64,000 nucleotides of DNA from Modestobacter sp. VKM Ac-2977. GTDB taxonomy: Bacteria > Actinomycetota > Actinomycetes > Mycobacteriales > Geodermatophilaceae. A program made the position numbers and the translations under genes. The notes beneath the pieces are model-generated. The model was not told the DNA's origin. It made no database searches and saw nothing but the letters and a program-made list of their open reading frames with translations. Numbering within the stretch: position 1 is the stretch's first letter; every line of letters begins with the position of its first letter. Location: contig NZ_JAPVBQ010000001.1 in assembly GCF_026968045.1 (NCBI RefSeq), forward strand, positions 186,001 through 250,000, read 5' to 3'. Positions 24,147 through 31,272 of the stretch are shown one piece after another.

Positions 24147-26656
24147 AAGACGAGGTCGTCGGGGTCGGGGCCGGCCGCACCGGTGTCGGCGGCGGGGTCG
24201 GTCACGGCCGGGGTGCTGGTGCCGAACAGGCCCGACGACGGCGTCGGCCGACGGGTCACCTCCGCCTCCTCGGCCGTCAGCTCCGGCGCACCGGCCAGCT
24301 CGTCGAGCACGACGTCGAGCACCCGCACCGCGCCGGCCTTGTCCAGCGGGTCGTTGCCGTTGCCGCACTTGGGCGACTGCACGCACGAGGGGCAGCCGGA
24401 CTCGCACTCGCAGCTGGCCACCGTGGCCCGGGTCGCCTGCAGCCAGTCCCGCAGCACCGCGTACCCGCGTTCGGCGAAACCGGCACCGCCCGGGTGGCCG
24501 TCGTAGACCACGATGGTGGCTGCGCCGGTGTCCGGGTGCAGGGCGGTGGAGACGCCGCCCAGGTCCCAGCGGTCGCAGGTCGCCAGCAGCGGCAGCAGCC
24601 CGATCGCGGCGTGCTCGGCCGCGTGCAGCGAGCCGGGCAGTGCCGCGTCGTCGACGTCGGCCCGGGCGATGGCCCGCTCGTCCAGCGTCAGCCACACCGC
24701 CCGGGTGCGCAGCTGGCGAGGCGGCAGGTCCAGCGGGAACTCGGCGAGCACCTCTCCGGTGCCCAGCCGTCGCCGCTGGTAGGCGACGACCTGGTTGGTC
24801 ACGTCCACGACGCCGGTGTGCGCGGTGACGGTGCCCAGCCGTCTGGTGCGGTCGGTGGCGACGATCGACAGGTCGACGGTGTCGCGGGCCACCGTGGTCC
24901 ACTCCGGGCTCTCCGGGTGCACCACCGCGCAGGCGTCCTCCACGTCGAGTTCGTCGACCACGTAGGTCTCGCCGCGGTGCACGTAGAGCGCGCCGGTGTG
25001 CACGGTCGCGTGCGAGGCGTCGCCGTCGACCGTGCCCAGCAGCCGGCCGGTCGCGCCCTCGATGATCGACACCGGCGCGGCACCGCTGCCGCGGATGTCC
25101 ACGTCGGGCCGGCCTCGCCCGGCCCAGTACCAGCCGGTGGGCCGGGTGCGCAGCAGCCCCTCGGCGACCAGCTCCGCCACCTGCGCCTCGGCCACCTCGC
25201 CGCCGAAGTCCGCCAGGTCGGCGTGGGTGAGCGGCAGTTCTGCGGCGGCACAGCACAGCTGCGGGCCCAGCACGTAGGGGTTGGCCGGGTCGGTGACGGT
25301 CGCCTCGACGGGCCGGCCGAACACCGCCCGCGGGTGGTGGGCCAGGTAGTGGTCCAGCGGGTCGTCCCGGGCGACGAACACGACGAGCGACTCGCGCTGG
25401 GCCCGCCCGGCGCGCCCGGCCTGCTGCCACATCGAGGCCAGCGTGCCCGGGTAGCCGGCGAGCACGACGGCGTCGAGCCCGGCGATGTCGATCCCCAGTT
25501 CCAGGGCGTTCGTGGTCGCCACCCCCAGCAGCACCCCGGTCGACAGCGCCCGCTCCAGCTCCCGCCGCTCCTCGGGCAGGTAGCCGCCGCGGTAGGAGTC
25601 GACCCGGGAGACCAGGTCCGACCGGCCGCGGGAACGCAGGATCGCGCGCGCCTGCTCGGCGACGGACTCCGCGCCGCGGCGGGACCGCACGAACGCCAGC
25701 GTGCGGGCGTTCTGCTCGACCAGGTCGGACAGCAGCCCGGCCGCGTCAGCGGCCGCCGACCGGCGCAGCGGCGCACCGTGCTCGCCGGTCCGCTCCGTCA
25801 GCGGCGGCTCCCACAGCGCGAAGGTCGCCCCCGGACGCGGCGAGCCGTCCTCGGTGACCGCGGTGACCGGGGCACCGACCAGCCGGCCGGCGGCCAGCGC
25901 GGGGTCGGCCACGGTCGCCGACGCCAGGACGAACACCGGGTCGGCGCCGTAGCGGCGGCAGATCCGCCGCAGCCGGCGCAGCACGTGCCCCACGTGCGAG
26001 CCGAACACGCCCCGGTAGGCGTGGCACTCGTCCACGACCACGTAGGCGACCCGGCGCAGCGTGCTCGACCACTTCTGGTGGGCCGGGAGCACGCCCCGGT
26101 GCAGCATGTCGGGGTTGGTCACGATCCAGCGCGAGTGCCGCCGCACCCACTCGCGCTCCTCCATCGGGGTGTCGCCGTCGTAGGCCGCCGGCCGCACCGA
26201 GGAGTCGGCCAGCTCGGCGACGGAGGCCAGCTGGTCCCGGGCCAGGGCCTTGGTGGGGGCGAGGTAGAGCACGCAGGCGCGCGGGTCGTCGGCGAGCGCG
26301 GTCAGCGCGGGCAGCTGGTAGGCCAGGGACTTGCCCGACGCCGTGCCGGTGGCGACGACGACGTGGCTGCCGGCTCGCGCCAGCTCGGCCGCCTCGACCT
26401 GGTGGCTGAAGGGCGCCGGCACGCCGCGCTCGGCCAGCCGGTCCCGCAGCGGCGTCCCGACCCACTCCGGCCACTCCGCCAGCCGGCTGGGGCGGGCCGG
26501 GAGCCGGTGGACGTGGGTCACGGGGTCGTCGTCTGCGTCGGTGCCGGACATCAGGGCCTCGAGCAGCTCGGTGCCCGGCAGTGCGCCACCGGCCGGGTCG
26601 GGCACCGACTCCGGCGACGCGTCCGCGGATGGCCGGACGGAGCGCAGGGACGTCAC
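24143..26656 (-). CDS. DEAD/DEAH-box helicase with C-terminal Zn-binding DUF1998-like region (Rv3649-type)
   Basis: 837-aa superfamily 2 helicase of the helicase/secretion-neighbourhood group. Motif I is VVATGTASGKSLAYQ, motif II VVVDECHAYRG, motif III LASATV, motif VI QQAGRAGRAQ. Near the C-terminus CECESGCPSCVQSPKCGN is a four-cysteine cluster as in DUF1998/MrfA-type helicases, which act in DNA repair. GTG start chosen so as to keep the conserved GTELLEAL element; an ATG at 26551 is an alternative. It converges on the Tad operon and overlaps the open TadE-like frame. Confidence 0.88.
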   Translation of the reverse strand: MTSLRSVRPSADASPESVPDPAGGALPGTELLEALMSGTDADDDPVTHVHRLPARPSRLAEWPEWVGTPLRDRLAERGVPAPFSHQVEAAELARAGSHVVVATGTASGKSLAYQLPALTALADDPRACVLYLAPTKALARDQLASVAELADSSVRPAAYDGDTPMEEREWVRRHSRWIVTNPDMLHRGVLPAHQKWSSTLRRVAYVVVDECHAYRGVFGSHVGHVLRRLRRICRRYGADPVFVLASATVADPALAAGRLVGAPVTAVTEDGSPRPGATFALWEPPLTERTGEHGAPLRRSAAADAAGLLSDLVEQNARTLAFVRSRRGAESVAEQARAILRSRGRSDLVSRVDSYRGGYLPEERRELERALSTGVLLGVATTNALELGIDIAGLDAVVLAGYPGTLASMWQQAGRAGRAQRESLVVFVARDDPLDHYLAHHPRAVFGRPVEATVTDPANPYVLGPQLCCAAAELPLTHADLADFGGEVAEAQVAELVAEGLLRTRPTGWYWAGRGRPDVDIRGSGAAPVSIIEGATGRLLGTVDGDASHATVHTGALYVHRGETYVVDELDVEDACAVVHPESPEWTTVARDTVDLSIVATDRTRRLGTVTAHTGVVDVTNQVVAYQRRRLGTGEVLAEFPLDLPPRQLRTRAVWLTLDERAIARADVDDAALPGSLHAAEHAAIGLLPLLATCDRWDLGGVSTALHPDTGAATIVVYDGHPGGAGFAERGYAVLRDWLQATRATVASCECESGCPSCVQSPKCGNGNDPLDKAGAVRVLDVVLDELAGAPELTAEEAEVTRRPTPSSGLFGTSTPAVTDPAADTGAAGPDPDDLVF

Positions 26657-26716
26657 CACCCCACTGTCACACCGGTGCGCAAGCCACTGCCCGGGCCACC
26701 TGGTCCGATGACGTCC

Positions 26717-26736
26717 GGTGTGAACGGGATCACACC
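26717..26736. promoter_or_regulatory. CRP/GlxR-like palindromic operator
   Basis: GGTGTGAACGGGATCACACC has arms TGTGA and TCACA separated by six bases, the exact half-sites of CRP-type regulators, extended to seven-base arms. It lies 116 bases upstream of hppA and 60 bases upstream of the divergent helicase start, so it could act on either gene. Confidence 0.6.
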
Positions 26737-26852
26737 AGGGTCTGGCGGCGGGCCTGCCTCCTGCGGCACAGTGCGTCCCACGCCGGGCCCTCCCGAGCGA
26801 GAGCCCGGGGGCGGCTGGCCGGTGCGCGCCCCGCCTCGCCTCGGAGGAAGCC

Positions 26853-29114
26853 ATGCCCGACGCCGACCTGTCCGGAGGAGACCTCGCCCTGGTGGCGATC
26901 GCGCTCCTCATCTCCCTCGCTGCCCTCGGCTTCGCCGCCTGGCTTGTCCGCGCGGTCCTGGCCGCCGACCAGGGCACGGCGTCGATGCAGGAGATCGCGA
27001 AGGCCATCCAGGAGGGCGCCGGGGCCTACCTGAGACGGCAGTACCGCACGCTCGCCGTCTTCGCCGCCATCGTCTTCGGGTTGCTGCTCCTGCTCCCGGT
27101 GGCCGACGGCGGCCTGGGCACCCGGCTGGGCCGCGCGGCCTTCTTCCTCGTCGGGGCGGCGTTCTCCGCCGCGGTCGGCTTCATCGGGATGACCCTGGCC
27201 ACCCGCGGCAACGTCCGGGTGGCGGCCGCGGCGGCCGCCGGGGGGCACCGGCCGGCCTTCCGCATCGCGTTCCGCACCGGCGGCGTCTGCGGGATGATCA
27301 CCGTGGGTCTGGGGCTGTTCGGGGCCTCGCTGGTGCTGTTGCTCTTCCGGGAGACCGCACCGATCGTGCTGGAGGGCTTCGCCTTCGGCGGTGCGCTGCT
27401 GGCGATGTTCATGCGCGTCGGTGGCGGCATCTTCACCAAGGCCGCCGACGTCGGCGCGGACCTGGTCGGCAAGGTCGAGGCCGGCATCCCGGAGGACGAC
27501 CCGCGCAACGCCGCGACGATCGCGGACAACGTCGGGGACAACGTCGGCGACTGCGCGGGCATGGCCGCCGACCTCTTCGAGTCCTATGCGGTGACGCTGG
27601 TGGCCGCGCTGATCCTCGGCCAGGTGTTCTTCGGGCCGGTGGGCATGGTCTTCCCGCTGGTGGTCGCCGCGATCGGGGTGGTCGCCTCGGTGGTCGGCAT
27701 CCTGGCCAGCAACCCGGGCAGCAACGACCGGAACTGGATGTCCCCGATCAACCGCGGCTTCTTCGTCTCCGCCGCCGTCTCCCTGGTGCTGGTCGCAGCC
27801 GCGTCCTTCACCGTCCTGCCCACGATCTCCGACGGCCTGGACATCGCGGTCAGCCCACAGGTGCTCGGCTTCCTGTCCGTCCTGATCGGCATCGTGCTGG
27901 CCGCCGCGATCCAGCAGCTCACCGGCTACTTCACCGAGACCTCCCGCCGGCCCGTCCGCGACGTCGGCCGCAGCTCGCTCACCGGCCCGGCCACGGTGAT
28001 CCTCTCCGGCATCTCGCTGGGGCTGGAGTCGGCCGTCTACGCCGCGCTGCTCATCGGCACCGCCGTCTACGGCGCCTTCCTCATCGGCGGCGCCGCGGCG
28101 CTGTACGCGGTCGCCCTGGCCGGCTGCGGGCTGCTCACCACCGCCGGGGTCATCGTCTCGATGGACACCTTCGGCCCGGTGAGCGACAACGCGCAGGGCA
28201 TCGCGGAGATGTCCGGCGACATCGACGAGGAGGGCGCCCAGGTCCTCACCGACCTCGACGCGGTCGGCAACACCACCAAGGCGATCACCAAGGGCATCGC
28301 GATCGCCACCGCCGTGCTGGCGGCCACCGCGCTGTTCGGCTCCTACAACGCCAGCCTCATCGTGGCTCTGGACGAGGCCGGGTCTGGCCTCGGCGACGCC
28401 CTCACCCTCGTCTCACCGAACAACGTCGTCGGCGCCGTCGTCGGCGCGGCGGTGGTGTTCCTCTTCTCCGGGTTGGCGATCAGCGCGGTGTCGCGCGCCG
28501 CCGGCCGGGTGGTGTTCGAGGTGCGCGAGCAGTTCCGCACCCACCCCGGGATCATGGACTACAGCGAGCGCCCCGACTACAGCCGTGTGGTCGACATCTG
28601 CACCCGCGACTCGCTGCGGGAACTGGCCACGCCCGGCCTGCTGGCCGTCCTCGCGCCGGTGGCGGTCGGCTTCGGTCTCGGCTTCGGCCCGCTGGCGGCC
28701 TACCTGGTCGGCGCGATCGCGACCGGCACGCTCATGGCGGTGTTCCTGTCCAACTCCGGCGGCGCCTGGGACAACGCCAAGAAGATGGTCGAGGACGGCG
28801 CCCACGGCGGGAAGGGCAGCAAGGCCCACGAGGCGACCATCATCGGCGACACCGTCGGCGACCCGTTCAAGGACACCGCCGGTCCGGCCATCAACCCGCT
28901 GATCAAGGTGATGAACCTGGTCGCGCTGCTGATCGCCCCGGCCGTCGTCGGGCTGTCCGTCGGCGAGGACGCCAACACCGTGCTGCGGCTGGCGATCGCC
29001 ATCGGCGCGACCCTGGTGATCGTGGTGGCCGTCGTGGTCAGCAAGCGGCGGTCCAGCGTCGTGGGCGGTGAGGCCGACACCCCGGCCGAGACGCTCACCG
29101 AGAAGGCGTACTGA
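26853..29114 (+). CDS. hppA: Membrane-bound proton-translocating pyrophosphatase
   Basis: 753-aa protein with about 15-16 hydrophobic segments. DVGADLVGKVEAGIPEDDPR and NVGDNVGDCAGMAADLFE are the pyrophosphate/Mg-binding loops, and GDTVGDPFKDTAGPAINP is the C-terminal one. Lys476 in GNTTKAITKG is the residue that marks K+-independent enzymes (Ala in K+-dependent ones). It couples pyrophosphate hydrolysis to proton pumping across the plasma membrane. CGGAGGAAGCC lies directly before the ATG. A CRP-like site lies upstream. Confidence 0.96.
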   Translation: MPDADLSGGDLALVAIALLISLAALGFAAWLVRAVLAADQGTASMQEIAKAIQEGAGAYLRRQYRTLAVFAAIVFGLLLLLPVADGGLGTRLGRAAFFLVGAAFSAAVGFIGMTLATRGNVRVAAAAAAGGHRPAFRIAFRTGGVCGMITVGLGLFGASLVLLLFRETAPIVLEGFAFGGALLAMFMRVGGGIFTKAADVGADLVGKVEAGIPEDDPRNAATIADNVGDNVGDCAGMAADLFESYAVTLVAALILGQVFFGPVGMVFPLVVAAIGVVASVVGILASNPGSNDRNWMSPINRGFFVSAAVSLVLVAAASFTVLPTISDGLDIAVSPQVLGFLSVLIGIVLAAAIQQLTGYFTETSRRPVRDVGRSSLTGPATVILSGISLGLESAVYAALLIGTAVYGAFLIGGAAALYAVALAGCGLLTTAGVIVSMDTFGPVSDNAQGIAEMSGDIDEEGAQVLTDLDAVGNTTKAITKGIAIATAVLAATALFGSYNASLIVALDEAGSGLGDALTLVSPNNVVGAVVGAAVVFLFSGLAISAVSRAAGRVVFEVREQFRTHPGIMDYSERPDYSRVVDICTRDSLRELATPGLLAVLAPVAVGFGLGFGPLAAYLVGAIATGTLMAVFLSNSGGAWDNAKKMVEDGAHGGKGSKAHEATIIGDTVGDPFKDTAGPAINPLIKVMNLVALLIAPAVVGLSVGEDANTVLRLAIAIGATLVIVVAVVVSKRRSSVVGGEADTPAETLTEKAY

Positions 29115-29123
29115 CCGGCGGGT

Positions 29124-29148
29124 TGTGGAGAGCGGTGCCGGGTGTGGA
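29124..29148 (-). promoter_or_regulatory. Paired TCCACA motif (inverted orientation)
   Basis: On the minus strand CGTCCACAC and TCTCCACAA form TCCACA-N13-TCCACA, ten bases after the hppA stop and 88 bases before the next gene. Third copy of the motif described at 19128 and 23008; the 16 bases CGTCGTCCACACCCGG are shared with the first. Confidence 0.4.
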
Positions 29149-29235
29149 CGACGGGCCCCGGAGGGAGCGCGGGGCTCCCTAGCGTCCCTTGCGCCGGTCC
29201 CGCCCGGGGCCGTGGTCCGCCGCCGGGAGGCACGT

Positions 29236-29550
29236 GTGTCCGATCTGATCGACGTCCAGCTCGACGCGCTCGGGGAGCTGCTGGGGGAGCTCGCCGCGCT
29301 CGGCGCCGAGCTGGGGGAGGAGGAGCGGCTGTGCGCCTCCGCGGGACGGGCGCTGGGCACCGCGCTGGAGGGGCCGGTGGGGGAGTCGGCGGCGGCGACC
29401 GGTGCGGCGTGGACCGACCTGGTCACCACGCTCGCGGCGCGCACCCTGGCCGTCGCCGCCACCCTGGCGGCGGCGCTGGAGTCCTACCGGGCCGTCGACG
29501 GCAGCATCGCCGGACAGCTCGGCGGTGGTCGGGTCCCGGTGCCGCAGTGA
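29236..29550 (+). CDS. Small helical protein, WXG100/ESAT-6-like candidate
   Basis: 104-aa acidic, Ala/Leu-rich protein predicted to be mostly alpha-helical. AAATGAAWTDLVTTLAART sits near residue 60, reminiscent of a WXG turn but with only the Trp. It is translationally coupled (GTGA) to a large protein with a similar helical N-terminus and a DUF1023 hydrolase domain. The GTG start has CGGGAGG seven bases upstream. Assignment to the WXG100 group is inference from size, composition and neighbour; no secretion genes are near. Confidence 0.6.
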   Translation: MSDLIDVQLDALGELLGELAALGAELGEEERLCASAGRALGTALEGPVGESAAATGAAWTDLVTTLAARTLAVAATLAAALESYRAVDGSIAGQLGGGRVPVPQ

Positions 29551-31076
29551 CGACGACGGTCGACCTCGCCGGCTGGGACGTCCCGCAGCTGCGGGGAGCG
29601 GTGGTCACCCTCGGCGTCCTGGTCGACCGGTTGGTGCCCTGGCGGGGGCGGCTGGACCAGCTGGGCCGTGAGCTGGGGGCCGCGGAGTCCTGGTCCGGGC
29701 CGGCGGGGAGCGCGGCCGCCGCCGCCCTCGTCGAGCTGTCCACGGTCGCCTCGGGGGTCGGTGGGGCGCTGGCGGCCTCGCTGGCCGACCTGACCGGGCT
29801 GAAGGCCGCCGCGGACGAGGCGCAGGAGCTCGCCGCTGAGGCCCTGGCGGCCGCGGCCGCCGGTGGGGTCGGCCTGGACGGTGCCGGCCGGGCGGTCGGG
29901 GTGCCCGCGCCACCCGCCCCGACGATGGCACCGGACCAGCTGGCCGACGTCGAAGCAGCCCGAAGCGCCGCCGTGCTCGCCGAGGCCCGGGCCGAGGAGG
30001 CCGGGATCGCCGCGGCCCGGGCGGCGGCGTGTGCCCGGGCCGCCCTGGAACCCCTGACGCAGCTCGGTGCGGTCGCCGTCCCGGTGCCGGACCGCTTCGC
30101 CGACCTGGTGGGCCGGTTGCTGCCGGTGTGGACGCCGCAGGTGCCGGCCACGGCCGGCCCCCAGGACGCGGCGGCCTGGTGGGCGGGCCTGACGGCGGCC
30201 GGGCAGCTGCTGGCGATCGACGCGCAGCCGGGGGCCGTCGGCGCCCTGGACGGGCTGCCGGCCTGGGCGCGGGACCAGGCGAACCGGGCCAACCTGGCGG
30301 CGGCCCTGCAGCACCTCCCGCCGGGCTCGGTCGGTCACGACACCGCCCGCGCCGTGCAGCACACCCTGACGGAGCTGGTGGCCGCCGGCGCCGTGGCCCA
30401 GCTGCTGCAGTTCGACCCGGCGGCCGGCCTGGTGGCCCTGACCGTCGGCGACCTGGACACGGCCGCCGCAGTGGGGGTGCTGGTCCCCGGGGTCGAGACC
30501 ACGGTCGTCGACGACCTGGCCGAGGTGGTCGGCGACGCCCGGGACGTCGCGGCGGCCGCTGCGCTGGCTGCCCCGGGTCTGGCCGTGGCGACGGTCGCCT
30601 GGCTGGGCTACCGGACACCCCGGTGGTTCACCTCGGTCTCCGAGCACGCCTCCCAGCGCGGGGGGCGCGATCTGGACCGTGCGCTCGACGGGCTGGCCGG
30701 CAGTCGTGGTGCCCGGGGCGCCGGGCCGGCGCCGCGGACGACCGTGCTGGCGCACAGCTACGGGACCGTCGTCACCGGCGAGGCCGCGCGCGCACCGGGC
30801 CGGCTGGCCGCCGACGCCGTCGTCCTGCTGGGCAGCCCCGGTACCGGCACGGGCAGGGCGGAGGGGCTGGAGGCGGCGGAGGTCTACGGGGCCTGGTCGC
30901 CGGCCGACCCGATCGCCTGGTCCGGCTGGTACGGAGCCGGTCCGTACGACTCCGGGTTCGGCGACGTCCCCCTGCCCACCGAGCCGACCCAGGGACACAC
31001 CGAGTACTACGACCGCGACCGCCCGACGCTGGCCGCGATCGGCGAGGTCGTCGCCGGCACCCGGGAGCCGCGATGA
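29547..31076 (+). CDS. DUF1023 alpha/beta-hydrolase with long helical N-terminal region
   Basis: 509-aa protein. Residues about 1-200 are Ala-rich helices (LGRELGAAESWSGPAGSAA is WXG-like). The C-terminal part has VAWLGYRTPRWF, VLAHSYGTVVTGEAA with the nucleophile Ser, and GHTEYYDRD carrying the likely catalytic His, as in the DUF1023 family. Such proteins are common beside WXG-type genes in actinobacteria. Target and export are unknown. No signal peptide is seen. Confidence 0.8.
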   Translation: MTTTVDLAGWDVPQLRGAVVTLGVLVDRLVPWRGRLDQLGRELGAAESWSGPAGSAAAAALVELSTVASGVGGALAASLADLTGLKAAADEAQELAAEALAAAAAGGVGLDGAGRAVGVPAPPAPTMAPDQLADVEAARSAAVLAEARAEEAGIAAARAAACARAALEPLTQLGAVAVPVPDRFADLVGRLLPVWTPQVPATAGPQDAAAWWAGLTAAGQLLAIDAQPGAVGALDGLPAWARDQANRANLAAALQHLPPGSVGHDTARAVQHTLTELVAAGAVAQLLQFDPAAGLVALTVGDLDTAAAVGVLVPGVETTVVDDLAEVVGDARDVAAAAALAAPGLAVATVAWLGYRTPRWFTSVSEHASQRGGRDLDRALDGLAGSRGARGAGPAPRTTVLAHSYGTVVTGEAARAPGRLAADAVVLLGSPGTGTGRAEGLEAAEVYGAWSPADPIAWSGWYGAGPYDSGFGDVPLPTEPTQGHTEYYDRDRPTLAAIGEVVAGTREPR

Positions 31077-31272
31077 CCTGCCGATCGGCGCCGGGAACAG
31101 TGACTGCCGTCATCCGTTGGAGGTGGGACGGCGGGCGCGTTCCGGTTCACCGATCGGCCTCCTGGTCGAGCGGTGGCCTACCGTGGCGTCGCCGAGCGGG
31201 TACAGCCCGTTCTGCCCCGTGCGCGACCGGGTCCTCCCCGGCGCCTGCACCAGCACCCCCGACAGGAGTACC

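Noticed and set aside
22289-29071. A 2260-codon open frame on the plus strand
   Set aside because: Only the part from 23744 to about 24100 has family features (TadE-like); the remainder is out of frame or antisense to tadC, the helicase and hppA.
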